A DNA stretch of 64,000 bases from Dipetalonema caudispina (lineage: Eukaryota; Nematoda; Chromadorea; Rhabditida; Onchocercidae), in contig JABVXV010000148.1 of assembly GCA_013365325.1 (NCBI GenBank), forward strand, positions 1,815-65,814. Reading direction: 5' to 3'. The position numbers and the translations under genes were made by a program. Shown here in pieces: positions 11,666 to 25,134 of this stretch (the stretch's first letter is position 1; each line of letters starts with the position of its first letter). The notes under the pieces are model-generated. The model worked only from the letters and a program-made list of their open reading frames with translations. It did not search any database and was not told the DNA's origin.

Positions 11666-14066
11666 TACAGTTAATTCAAGCAGAATATGCAACAGAATTA
11701 ATTTCTCATAGCAGTAATCACTGAAATAATACATTAATAAGTAAACATTTCGGACAACATTAATACTTTAATCATTGATATGATTTGAAAAGATTAAATT
11801 AAAAGTGAAAGAGAAATAGAAAAGAAGCCAAAAACTAAAATGTCAGGTTGGAAGGTATTGTATCATTTCGATTAGACCGTAATTTCTCACGGTGAATTTC
11901 ACCGTAAATCATGGATAGGAACAACAGATAACGGCGGAAATAAAATGATAACAATATGCAAAGTTGACTTGCGCAATTAATCATTAAAAATATTAAAAGA
12001 AAAACAAATCTGCCGAATTTATTTCTTTTTGTTTACTTCATAGTAATTTCAAGTGAATGATAACATATGTAAATATATCGTATCAGTTAATTAAACCTCA
12101 TCAAAGATTATAAAATTCTCAGTAAATAACAAAATTGTAGAAACAAAAAAAAAAAAAAAAAAAACGTCTCACATAAAATAATTTTCCTGTAGAGGATTAG
12201 GACTATAATTTAATCGGGAAGAGATCGATGAAAATTGATCCATCTATAATTCCAATTATCAAATTAACAACAGATCATTCTAGGGTTTGATCCTTCCTTC
12301 ATAATGATTGTTAATTGCTATTCAAATTCTAAATATACCCCTATTAAACGATGCATAATGCAATAAATTATTATCGCAGACATTTCTAACCGTTTGCGAA
12401 GCCAAGATTTTTGCATAAATACAATTTTTTTTCTTTAACAAAAGAAAGGTTATGCAAGCATGGGAAACAAACGCAAATATTTATATTATGGAAATTCAAC
12501 CTTTCATTAAGCATGCCTAATTAAAAAATGATCATCTGAATTAATGAAAAATAGAAAGTATATTCTATTCCCATTATAAAAGGTAACTTTTAAATCGTTG
12601 TTGAAAAGAATGCAGAAAATACCACGAAACAAATGGGATGAAAATCATCGTAACATTTGATGATTCACTATGATTATGAATCAATCTACATTCCGGAAAC
12701 ATTTCATTATCATCCATAAACATTCACGATATTTTAAGGAAATTATTTTATTACGAGATCTTTTGTGAAATATCTGTTTACCATTCTCAAACTGTTTTTT
12801 TTTTTTTTTTACTTCATATTTAAATTCCTATTATTTTTTAAAAATATATTCCTTACTTGTTTGATTTTCCTTTGCACTTATTGTTTATTTATAACAAAGT
12901 GAGGAGACTAAAGAATAACAAATGTTTGGCAAAATTTTGTTTTTGGTTATTTAATCCTTTCCTTCTGTATGAACTAATTAGCTGAAAAACATAATTGAAG
13001 AAAGTTGAAAAAGTAATTTAACATGTTGGATGAGCCAAGAAAAGGTAAGCAATTAACATAGCAAATAAATGAGATAGTGCAAAGTTATTGCCATCAAATC
13101 GATTTCTTTTTTAAATAGCTATAATGAGAAATATTATCATAACAATCAGATAAATGAATGAATATCTACGAGATATCTGACGTAAAATACGTCTGACAAA
13201 AAATACTAGTAAGTAGACGTGACGCACGATTACCAATTCAACACTTCATTGAATCTAATCAGTAATAAATGGAAAAATGGTGATATTTGCTGGAGGTATA
13301 AACACGCCTGTTTCTTTCTCATCAAAAGATAACCGACATATTATTGATGCAAAAATAAGTTAGCTATTGAAGCTAAGAGAAAGAATTACTGAAAATGAAA
13401 AAATACTTAGTAGTGAATGAATGAAATGTAAGTGCTAAATATAAACAATTGCCGCCGCTTTTCGATACATTCATCATTCCTTATCATCATCCAGTGATTA
13501 TTTGATATGTAGCAGAAAACGACAAACAAACTTCCAATAATAATTCAATGATTAACGCTTATGCTTAGTGAGAATCGGATAACTCTTCTACTAACAATGC
13601 TAACAAAGCAAACAAATACATTAATGCTCCCTCTCTTCTCCTATCTCTTTTCAATAAAATTATTCTTGCAAATTATAATGAGTGTCACGTCACAATCAAT
13701 AATTTCCTGTCACGTGATTACCAACTGATACCAACGGTATCTTTGTCAATCAGAATTCACGTGATATTTATCAGACCATCCATTCTTGTAACACAAATAG
13801 TAGTAGCAGAAATGATAGAAGAAAAAAATGGCAAAGAGTAAATGGCAGCTGCGCCAATTTATTTCTTCTTCTTTGCTAAATTTATTTCATCCAAAGTTAG
13901 GTAGGTATGTTCATACAAATAACAAAACTATAATGATAATGAGGTTAAAACAAGAGATAGAATACGGGTAAGGTGACAACTTATAGTGACACTAAATATT
14001 ACGTCAACTGAGAAAAAAAAAAAAAGTCCTCTCATTCGTTTGCGATCGATTTCTTTTTCTCTCTTC

Positions 14067-14098
<32 letters not shown>

Positions 14099-17000
14099 GC
14101 ATATGTATGTAAAAGGATGGGGAATTTATGATGAAAGAAAAAGAAAAGACATTTGAGACAAATCTATTGAATCGTTTTCAAATACCGCCCATCCTACGAA
14201 ACAATTTGGTTGATTGGTTTATCTAACGGAAGTATGGGTTAGAATAGGTAAATTAAATTATCTTATTCTCTTTCTATTCCTTTCTGGATCAATACATACT
14301 ACATTAATGATTGATTCCAATGATACATCAACCTCATCAATATCATTTATAACCCACTACTCAAACTTGCTATAAATAACATTTGCAAAACAAAATAGGT
14401 AGACAAACAATATTCATTGCTACAAGTAGTACATATCGTCGAACAAATGTCGAGAAAGTAAATTTCTTCAAGAAGAATAAAAAAAAAAAAAAAAAAAATT
14501 AAATCTACAAGAATTACGTAAAAAACTAAACGTTGTTAAATTCAAATATTCCATTTCAAATTCTAAAATTAATATTTGATGAAATAAACTGCAAATGAGA
14601 GATAGAAGAGAGGAAACTTATCAAATTTATCATTTATTGTAGTTAAATCTACAACTTAACAAGAACTTCGCTCTTAATCCTTTCTACGTAACATTACTAC
14701 AATACAAGTTATATTTTAGAATGATGTAACGATAATTTGGGTAATAATTCTTAATGAGAATTTGACATATGACATTTATCCAATTTTTAATCTCACAAAA
14801 ATTATCAAATCAAAATTTAACAGTGCAGTATTTTAATAAGCAAAAATAATGATACATTTGTTAGGTTTAAGTGAAAGTGCAACTATCGGAGGATAGATAA
14901 TTGAGCGATGAAGACCCAATGATATTTAAAAGGAAGAGCAAAAAAAAAAAAAAACGATGATCGATGTCACCTATTGTTATGCTGAGATTTTGAAACATTT
15001 CACGAGAAATTCACGAGTTATTCCTTTCTTTCTTTCTTTCTCTTATTTTATTTCTACTTTTAATAATTTAAGAATTCTTGATCAAAGAAAAGAATGAAGA
15101 AATAGAAATAGCACCGATCATAGATGATTTACAAACATGAAAATTTGAAATTTCCATACTTCAATGGAAATTTAACATCTCATTCAAATTTTATCGAGAA
15201 AGATTGATGCATTATTTGATTTTTGATTCCCATAATGTGTTTCGTAATTTAAAATTTTTCAAGAGATTTTTTTCCAACTTCTTTCTCATTATTTCAAAAA
15301 TTAATTTCAGCAATGAAATTAATATAATCAAAAGAGACATACTAGCAATATGTTCATTTCATACCAGTTTTATAATCCTAAAATCAATATCAACAGGAAA
15401 GATGAATGTGAAAAATATTTCAAACTCATTTAGACTAGCAATGATAGCATTATTTGTCTCATACATATAAATGCTTTCTGTTGCTAAGGACAACAACGCC
15501 TACACATATATATTTTCATGAAACAATTAATAAAAACAATAATTTATAGTCGTCTATACTTTTCAGACAATAAATGAATATGCTGTAGATGAAATTTTAG
15601 AAAATTATAAAAACTCAAAAACATCAAAGTTTTTTTCATAATGCAATCAAATTGAAGAATTTTCGGGTGATCAATACGATGAAAGATTTGTTCATTAATC
15701 GAAATATATTTGGATGGGAAAAAAAAAAAAAAATTCCACATTTTGTTGTCTTAAATAACTTGAAGGATCATTTTGAATGATTGAGTTCTATTAATTAAAC
15801 AAGAAACAGAAAAGCATTTTGAACCAACAAAATTCAAGTTATCTCAGAGAAATATCGTAAAGATATCATTTAATTAGTCTTAATTTATTAGTTAAGACAA
15901 CGTATTATTATTAGATTGGAAATCAAAAAGTTGAATTATAATTATAGAGATTGATTAATAGTATGCATTTTAAATTTTTTACGTTTGAATCAACATGATC
16001 GTACAGAAATGGCATTTCCATTATGCTAAAGTTAATTTCTGTTCCTCTTACTGCTTTAACTAATAAAGCACTTGTGAAAGCTTCAAGAAAAAAAAAAGAA
16101 AAAAAGAAAGTAAAACTTTACTAAGATTTAAGTATCAATCTCTTTCATCCAACAATATCGTACATATCTTTACGTAAACTCTTTTTCACCCTTTCACTTT
16201 CCACTTCTTCACATTAATTTTAAAACTTGAAATAATAAATGCTAATCTCATTACATAATCATTGTTGATCTTAACTGTAATTTAATTCCGGTAAATAATT
16301 CCTAATACTAATTTACTGAATTGAAAAATCAGTTATTTTTAAGAAAGAATCATACGATTTTCATTGTATTCCACTCAAAATAGCATACAATTTTCAGTTA
16401 TCATAAGACACCAAACAAACCAGAAAATTGATCTAATATTTTTACCCATGCGTGTGTATACTTGCAAAATGCATGCATTGTTTGCGTTAATTTGATTAAT
16501 TGTTAAATGAATGCAAGTTTGTATTGATGTAAAGTTAGCTGAAATATTGATTAGATGATGCATTTGCATATTTTGACGTAACGTAACCGTGTATTGAAGC
16601 ATTTGTTAATTATTGAGATTGGAAAGAGAACATACGTTAGTTAGTTGAATATTATTTATCATTAAATTATTCTTTGTGTTATTTTTCAAATAAAATCTTA
16701 GCGCATATCATTATTTTATAAATCAATGAAGTCGACATTTTCAAGGAATAGAGATTGAGAATATTTGAATTTTTTCAAACAGGAAAAAATTTTGTTTTGA
16801 GAAAAGTGAATTGTAACTATTCGGATAGTAACTGGAGGGTCAAATACTATGATAATGAGTGATACATAATTTGGAAATTTCCACAAATGAGATATTAGAT
16901 TACTTGACCTGCTTTTGTATCAAATTTATAGGATGAATTCAGTGAATGGTTCATCTTTATCCCGTTCGAGGAAAACTTTCTACAGTAAATTTGTTTTTAA

Positions 17001-18119
17001 AGTAATAAATTCCCATTAAATGCCGAATTTATTCCATAGATTGAAATCTATGAAATATTATTTGTGTACCAATTTCTCATTTAACCTTATTGATTCTTAC
17101 CTTCTAATCCACTTATTATTCTTCCTTTCTTTTAATCATTGTAATCAAACGTTTACATTTCTGAAAGAAATTAGAGATTAAACATACTAAGATTAAAAAA
17201 AGTTCTTGTCGGGAGAAATATCTGTTTCAGCTTTTTTTTTATAATGAGTGGAGCCTTACTTTGCAACTTTGTATATTACTTTGGTATGTTACTGGGAAAG
17301 TTTGTAAAAACATGAATTTGGAACAAATTGATGTAAAAGGAACTCAGATTTGTTCTAAAAAAAATTTGAGTCCTTGACTAGAAGAAATTCGACGTGGAGT
17401 GATGAAAAAGACTGTGTCACTTTGTCGTTTTGATAGAGAATATGCAGCGTTCAGTTTGAACCGGGATTTCTAGATCCGTGCTTGTCGAATCTTTAATACT
17501 CATCATATTTACACTAACAATTGGAACAGATGTCGCTAATAAAACTGCATCATTTTTGTGAGATTTAAAAGAAATCACGGGTAGTTTGAGATGTGCGGAT
17601 GAGGACAAGATATAATTTGGTAAAGTTGAAGGGACAATTTATCCTTGAAAGTGAAGGAAAGCAATTCTAGGATTAGATACTGATAAGGATAGTTCATCAT
17701 CTTTTAGAGACGAAAATTCATGGAAGTGAAAGGAGTGATACTGACCTGGTCATTTTCCTTTTCGTTTTATTCGAGTGTGATTCGAAAATTACCTTTCTGA
17801 GAAGAGTGCGTTAATTGGATACAAATAGATCTGATTATTGATTGTTTTCTCGTTAAAGATGCTGGTGACCTTATTTGATGAAGTTAGGGTTAAGAGAAGT
17901 AGTGCACGTAGACTTATTTCGGGATGAAATAGAGTATCTGTTGTGAATTTCACTTCTTGTTAGTATTTGCCACTGTACCAATACCGTGTTGTTACGTCCT
18001 AGCTGCTTTTGATAGCACCTCCACTTGGTGACGATATGTTCAGGTGCTTGTTGGATGTGGAAAATGGTGCTTTGTGGCCTTTACAGGTGACAGTAACTCG
18101 CCTAACAACGGAGCCGCCG
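11666..18119. other. Long gene-poor region
   Basis: Over 6 kb without a supported gene. It is AT-rich, with many poly-A/poly-T runs (12148, 12796, 14480, 14941, 15720) and a (CT)n tract at 14074-14098. Open frames at 15204-15470 (+), 15544-15741 (-), 16375-16602 (-) and 17417-17608 (-) show AT-driven composition and no splice or family support. A short ATG frame at 13828-13900 (+) ends in a GTAGGT donor-like site, but no partner exon was found. Two CACGTG motifs lie 47 bp apart at 13711 and 13758. Confidence 0.55.
13709..13763. promoter_or_regulatory. Paired CACGTG E-boxes (CLEAR-like)
   Basis: GTCACGTGAT at 13709-13718 and TTCACGTGAT at 13756-13765 each carry a CACGTG core. The first fits the CLEAR element recognised by TFEB/HLH-30, which activates autophagy genes including atg-18 in Caenorhabditis. 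The next gene downstream, 4.4 kb away on the plus strand, is the ATG-18 homologue. The distance is large for a nematode promoter, so the link is inference. Confidence 0.25.
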
Positions 18120-21100
18120 ATGTCACTGGATGATGAACTAGCACCTGAAGAGTTATCTTTCGTTGGCTTCAATCAGGATGCTACGTAAGCTCGGTTTTTT
18201 AAGAATGTATCGGCGGATCTCAGTTGGAAGAGTTATTTATGATGCAACGCATACTACATAGATATAAGCATGATACCGTAGCCTTCTCCGATATGGAGAT
18301 AATTTGCTTGGGCTATAAGATAAAGAAGCATTTAACCCATGGAAATCTGTTCTCTTTATCTGTCTTTAAATCATTTAAATATGTGGGGATTCAGCAAAAT
18401 AATACAACTGAGTCACATCTTAGGTTTATTATAGCTAATACAGTTTTTACATGGGGAAGGTTCATTTCTACTCAAGGATAATGAAGTAATTTGATACCGT
18501 TACAGATCGCTTGCTTTGGGTGCAGCATCCAGTTATGCATTATATTCAATCAAAAAAACTGATAAACTTGACTTGATTCACGAAAGTTATAGACAGTTTT
18601 CAGATGACAAGAAAAAGAATGTAGGTAAGGCCGATTATTGTCATTATGTCTTAAAGAAACCGATGGGTTTCTTGTTAAGCTTTAAAGGATGCAAGAATTT
18701 GGGGAATACCGGGACTATTCCAATTCCGTCAGTGCACTTCTTATAAAGTCTGATTTTGGTACTCTATCAAAAAGAAAAATGAATTTGGCAATATCGGGAT
18801 TATAAAGTCTGATTTTGGTACTCTATCAAAAAGAAAAATGAATTTGGCAATATCGGGACAGTTTCGAGGTATAGTGGAAAATGTGTTTTAGAATTTTCAA
18901 ATATTCCTGGCTGAACTCCACAATATGTTGCTTAGTAAGCCTGGTAGGAGCTTAGCACTCATTCAAATCATCCGATGGTAATCTCAGAATACACGTATAT
19001 AGCTGTGCTTGATGTCCAATTATATTCTTACATTTGAGGCAAATATTTTTTATTTTACTAATTGTAGAAGTCTCTGAGATTATGCTCATTGAACGTCTCT
19101 TTTCATCCAGTCTTTTAATGCTGGTATCGACGCAGGCACCGCGTAAGCTACGGATTTATCATTTCCAGAAAAACAATGAGATTTGTGCTCAAAGCTACAC
19201 AAATACAGTACTAGCAGTGAGATTAAACCGTGACGTGAGGCTTTTTCTTTTTTTCCGGAATTCTCTTTTCTGTAAATTGGAGATTAAATTGAGATGCTTT
19301 GAGAGCAGAAAATAAGACCTCAAGCATTTTTTGATTTTTCACTTTGCGGTAGGCAATATCATTCATACTCTTCAAAAAGTAAGGAAAATATGTTTCGATC
19401 TACTTTGAGATGAATTTATATAACAAAGCTTAATTAATGCATTTATTTGCAGTATATGGTTGTATGTTTGGAAGACATAGTATATATTCATACGGTTAAA
19501 GATATGAAGGTGATTTTTTTTAATTTTTTTTTTTTTGCAACATGTATTTTGTGGAATTTATTTCAGTTTCCAGTAAGCTCATTTCGAAAATTCAAGAAAT
19601 TTATGTGTCTATGAGCAGTTGTTATTAAATTATCAATTCACCAGCATCTGAACCATTTTAATCATTTCTACAAAAAAATCATTTTTACGTAAATTGAGCA
19701 ACAGAGATGATTTTATTGAGTTACATACGTAGTAATAATGTTCACGCATCGCATACTTGTAAGAGATTTATTATTTTGCACTATGTACATGGTACCTTAT
19801 AGAACGAAAAAAAATTAACTGTTATTCTTGCGTCTAAGTCAGAAACATAGTATCAGGCGTAACAGCGATAATCAGAGAAGTGATTTTTAGAGTTCTTGCG
19901 ATAAGTTTTCCCACTCTCAAGTGTTGCGAAAGTTGGCATGAGGTGACATTATTTAGAGTACAATGGCCTGGAAGAAGTTATGACTGTCGAGCATGTGTTA
20001 CATGAAGTAGTTGTTCGTGATTTTGCTCTTCACGAACAACCATTTCAACATTGTATCATGTAAAACCTTCTTAGGCATCAGCACTTAGACAGTTTACCTT
20101 CTCAAAATGAAGGGAAAATGAATATTAACAGAAAAAAACGTGGAAGAATTATAGAACACATGAAAAATTTTTCGTTTGGTCATTTGATTTCAGCAGTTCC
20201 AAACTTAAATTTCGACAACTTCTGATTCATTGTTGTTTTGGTATACAAATTGTCCTTTAATTGATGTCCATAAATTCTGAAGGAATAGCTATCTGTCTTT
20301 AAGTGGATTAATAGGTTATTATAAACATTTCCAGTCAGAGTGAACTACAGAAAAATTCTGCAGTTAGCATAACTTTCAAAGCTCGTCTTCGTTTCATTCT
20401 TCAACATTCTGAGAAGTTGAAAGCTTGCATGCAGTAATATCAAAAAAGTAGTCATTGGATCTTTACTGGTCGCATACACTGAACGATCTATTCATCCTTA
20501 TTAAATTTAAATTAAGATTAATAATTTTTTTTGTGTGTACCAGATTATCCGTAATTTATACTCCTAAATTTGCGTAGGTCGGTATTTGCGGACTATCGGT
20601 ATGGAAAAAATTCATAATTTCATCAAAAATGAAAGGAACTTATTTATGAAATAAATTTATAAAAGCAAAAATATCTTTCATTGAGGCCGATATTTTTCCG
20701 GTTATTCATACAATCCGTGATACACCTTCAAATACTAGTGGTATCATCGATTTGTCTTCAACCGGCAATTCCTTTTTAGCTTATCCAGGCTCAATCAACA
20801 ATGGCCACGGTAAACATTTTTTTGCTTCGTTAAAATGCAAAGATTTATATTTGCTAGTGATTACAGCATGCTTGAATGAGAGCGATGAATATCGTCGCAC
20901 AAATGATAAAATGAACTGTAGTAGAAAGAAGTGCACATTTCGCTAATAATAAGTAGCTGTGTGGTTGTATAAAGAAAGAAAATTTTTAATCTACCTATTC
21001 ATAAACTAGTACTACATACGACAGGTTTTTGCATGGAAGAGGATAGAGCAAGACAAGGTCAAAGGGATGGGGTAGAGAATTCCAAAACTAATATTAATTT

Positions 21101-23002
21101 GAATATGCTTTAAGTTCAATTATTTGATGTGGCACGTTTGAATTCGATGAATACGATTTCGGCTCATACCAGTCCTTTGGCGGCGTTACGTTTCAGTTAT
21201 GACGGCAAGAAATTGGCTACTGCTTCAACCCGTGGTACTGTAATTCGCGTGTTCGACACCGAATCTGGAGATCGGTTGTATGAATTCACACGGGGCGTTA
21301 AAAGGTAATTTTTGTCAGTGTTGAAGATGTTCTGTATCAGTTTGAGGTAGAATGAATGAATCAGTTTACAGGTTTGTGAGCATTTATTCAATGGCCTTTA
21401 GTATCGATGGTAACTATTTGTGCTCCTCAAGTAATACCGAAACTGTTCATGTGTTCAGATTGGAGCCGTCAACTGATCCGATAAATGAGTAAGAAGTATT
21501 TATTTAATAATTCTTCACTGCTCTTGAAGAAGTGAAGCTTTGACATTGATTTAATTTTATCTGCTTTTCTTCTTAATTTTTACTTTGTCCTGCAAATTGC
21601 AACGTTAAAATTTGAAATTTAGACTAGCAGTTCACACAGTTTCTTCCTTTTTTAAAAATATATTTTGTCTCTCAGGCTATGGTTAGCTATTTCCATTTCT
21701 TGTGTTTTTACAACTATGTTTTCTGCTTACTTTTTGTAAACAGAAAGCATTGGTTCCTAAAGCGTAAAAAAAAAATGGCAATAATGGTTATTGTTCATTA
21801 GGTCCATGAATTAGTGATTTAGGATTGCTCAATGTACTGAGAATACTAAGTTTCAGAAATGAGGACGATGAGGAACAAGGATGGGTAGATTATTTGTCAA
21901 AACAAGCTAGTAGCTACTTACCAACACAAATGAATGATCTTTGGATGCGAGGAAAAAGTTTTGCTACCGCAAGATTGCCGTCAGTTGGGAAACGGAATGC
22001 GGTTTCGCTACCAGTGTAACTAACTTTCCTTATATATATATATATATAAACCTGAGATATGTGGCATCTCATAACTGATGTATCTTCCATCGAGGGATCT
22101 GGCTATTCTGGTGTTCAAATAAGACTGCCCTAGTTACGATTCAAAAATTTAGTTGTCCTCATACCGACTCTAGCATTGTTACTATTGCTTTCATTACTAG
22201 TAGCGGTCGCTGTTTACTCGAAACCTATGAATAATTCTTAAAATTCTGCAAATTGGAAAAGATTTTTACCTCATATCTTCAGCTTATCGGATTGAGAAAT
22301 TGATAGATCCATTTGCGTGTACTCCAAGTTGTTCCTACAGTTTTTAACGGACGACTAGGAACATATTAGTCTTGCTTTCTGATCGGGAAACCCAGACTTT
22401 ATTACATCCTATAAATTTTAATCATATCTCTAGGGTTACTTTTAGAATGGTTGGAGTGCTTTTGCGTATTTATCGTTATTTTCAGAATTAACGGCAAATT
22501 ACATTTGCTGGTTGCAACGACTGATGGTTTTGTATACATATATCCAGTAGAGGCAGAAGGAGGTGAACTAACGTTGTTACGGCAGCATAAAATCAGCATA
22601 AAGGTTTATCTTCTTCCCTTTTTTTCTCTTCAATCGGTCAAAGGCAGTTGTATTTCATGTCTCAAGCATTTTCACAATAATATCAACACTGTAGGCATCA
22701 TTCAAGTACCGATGTATAGTTTGGAGCACATTTGTATGGTAATGAGGGACCCAAGCTTTGCTCTTTCAGAAAGTAACATATGAGAGTAAAGTATGCTGAA
22801 ATTACCATTCATATTTGAATCATGAATTTTTTTTATTGATTTATGAATAAATTAAGAAAATTTTTAGTATGCTCCAGTGGTCCGTGCACATGATCCACCC
22901 GACAATCAAAGTAATGAAGATAATGATGGAGCCGGAAGTGAAGAAAGTCTAGATAGGCATATAATAGACAACTTTCCACCCCTAAACCATTCCACTGCAT
23001 AG
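18120..23002 (+). CDS. atg-18: ATG-18 / WIPI2 PROPPIN autophagy protein
   Basis: Ten phase-consistent exons: 18120-18184, 18506-18624, 19068-19234, 19453-19509, 20701-20809, 21115-21304, 21372-21488, 21857-22015, 22486-22603, 22868-23002; 411 residues. The seven-bladed propeller follows WIPI2 closely: [90 protein letters not shown] and FATARLP. PROPPINs bind PI3P on the phagophore and recruit the lipidation machinery. Two oddities: the PI3P-binding FRRG motif reads FTRG (about residues 230-233), and the point where family alignment puts the exon 5 acceptor reads TTTTTCCG instead of TTTTCAG. An AG-ended alternative at 20685 adds five residues. TTTACAG before 18087 may be a trans- or cis-splice acceptor; the frame stays open upstream of the chosen ATG. 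Confidence 0.95.
18741..18858. repeat. Exact 59-bp tandem duplication in an intron
   Basis: Positions 18741-18799 are repeated base for base at 18800-18858, inside intron 2 of the atg-18 homologue. Identity of the two copies implies a recent slippage or unequal exchange event, or an assembly duplication. Confidence 0.95.
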
Positions 23003-23986
23003 ATTTTCCTTAATTATGCTGGAAAAAAAAGGTATAAGATTTTTACGAAGTCGATGTATCACCTGTATAGTATGCATTCATAAGAAAGCTTAAGGTTTGT
23101 AAATGCCTTGTAAATATTTGTAAGTAATTTAATTCGATATATTGAAGAGTGTCCGGACTCATGGAATCTTCTGGGTTGATTTGCTCCATGCCATTTGTCG
23201 GATTTATCGTCAGTTTTTTATTAAGGTTTTCTTTAATTTGTAAAGTCAACATTTTGTATCCTTCTGCATTGCTTCACTTGTGGTTCAGTATTTCAAAAGA
23301 AAGATCGAAGTTCTCCACCGCACCTGTTACATTTCTATTACTTATCACTGTTTTTGAAAATAAGACGTTTGATAATGTCTTGACATTTTTACAGATAAAT
23401 GCAATTTAGACTCAGTAACTTATTATCAGTTTGTTCTCAACATTCAATTGGTGCTGAACAGATCTTCCACTCGCCACAGTTTTCTGTCAAGATGCCGTAC
23501 TTGTTGTGAAACTTCCCAAGATTTTTCATTTTCCATACTTTTTCATATATACATTTTATGCTTCACATTTTTACAATTTATTTTAGTCCGTTAAACTGTT
23601 GCTTTTATTTTCTTCCGAAAAGGTAAATTTTGTATATTTTATGGGCAATGCTTTTGTATATTTTTAGTTTCAGCATTTTGTTGAGAGTTTCATCGTTTTT
23701 TGATTCCGTCCACTTCGACTACACAAGGATAGCTTTGGAAATCTGCACTAGAATGTTCCGGATGTTACTATTTCCGCTTATCATTCATGGCAATTTGTTT
23801 GCCATCATATTGAGAACAATTGTATTGAAAAATGCTTTATTGATATTTGGTTGTATAAATTTGACAAATATTTTATAATAAAAGGCAGCTTTGTTCAAAA
23901 CATGTGATAAGAAATATGATAGATTTTCTGGAAACAAATTCTGCCAATATTTCCTGGGATATTTACGATTATTCTGGCTGTGGACA
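23003..23986. other. Convergent 3' regions of atg-18 and the ShKT gene
   Basis: Holds both 3' UTRs. An ATG frame of 69 codons with fairly polar composition lies on the minus strand at 23043-23252, antisense to the atg-18 3' UTR; no splice or family support. AT-rich plus-strand frames at 23149-23409 and 23630-23878 look like chance. Confidence 0.5.
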
Positions 23987-25134
23987 TCATCGACAATATC
24001 GACAAGTCTTGGGACATTCAGTTGCCATTAACGAGACATAGCGTGGATGTCGGCATAGTGCTGAATATTTCGAACAGTCCGAACTGCCGTTTGGACCTTT
24101 TAGATCAATGCAGGTACCATTTACAAGTACACCTATAAAATATTTTTCCTGCATAATAAGTTAGAATGGAATGGTGGGTTCTTGGGTTTCATATGCTTGC
24201 GAAAGGTCCAAATTGTTAATTCCTTTCCACATATGCATCAGTAAAAGATAAATTATTGTTTGTTTATATCAACACATAAACTATAATGATATTATCATTC
24301 AAAATAATTTTTCATTTAAAATTTCGCAAAAAAATAAACCTGTACGAGGTGATGTAACAATTAAATCCGAACAACGTTTACATGTTGCAGGGCACTGCCA
24401 GATCATCAGATTATAATACACATTATTATCGCAAAGATAGCTGTACTTTGTACAATCTGAATCACGACCAGTTGCTGATTTATCGTAACACACCTCTAAA
24501 GTAATGAAGTAAAATGATATTTGAAGCTTCACATAATATATCGATGTTTCACTACGTAAAGGTAAGAGATTCAAGTTAAAGATTTGATATGGTGGTAGGA
24601 TGTCAGCTATAAATTTCTACTGCTTTAGCTGAATTTCAAAGTCATTTCTGCTTCAAATTCAAATTATCAAATAAATTAAGTTGAAATTTAATGAAGTACA
24701 TACGTGAAGTTGAAGTACTGCTACTGGTAGTACTCTCTACTGAAAATAAATTCAGATCATCTTTTTTGAATTCCCATTTTACTTATTTATCAACTCATCA
24801 TTTCCTTACTTTAAAATAACAAAGACGGATAATTAACGTAAGAAAGTGATATCAGTGAAATCACTTTGATTAATATTATTCATCATCAAATAACTACCGT
24901 ATGATCCATTTAAATTGCAGGAAAATAAAGAATTGAGCTAATATATATATGTTTGACATACTGAAAGATATTTATTTGGCTTAAAGAAAGAAACATACAG
25001 TTTTCGGTTTCGCTCTGAAGTTGTACTTGTTTCACATTCTTAGCTATCGTTTTTATTTGATGCTGACTTAGAAACATCAGAAGAAAAGTTGCTAGTTTAT
25101 AATTTCCATAATCCAAGAAAGATACCATACTCAT
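23987..25134 (-). CDS. Secreted protein with two ShKT domains
   Basis: Four exons, 25134-24999, 24739-24704, 24495-24340 and 24132-23987 (TGA), join in phase to give 157 residues. The N-terminus has a hydrophobic stretch (YKLATFLLMFL) of signal-peptide type, then a short Ser/Thr linker (ESTTSSSTSTS) on a 36-bp exon. Two six-cysteine ShKT domains follow at about residues 59-99 and 116-156; each has the spacing C..D..C.KY..LC...Y....W/T.CP.TC..C. The final codon follows the last Cys of domain two closely. ShKT domains (about 40 residues, three disulphides) are greatly expanded in nematode secreted proteins, where they act as ion-channel ligands, cuticle or immune-type proteins, or tails of enzymes; here no catalytic domain is present. 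The specific role cannot be read from sequence. Confidence 0.88.

Noticed and set aside
14074..14098. (CT)n tract as a functional element
   Set aside because: Simple microsatellite in gene-poor DNA with no adjacent gene start.
24299..24340. Read-through end of the first ShKT exon to a TGA
   Set aside because: Donor G|GTTTAT joins in phase to an exon that carries a second complete ShKT domain and ends neatly after it.
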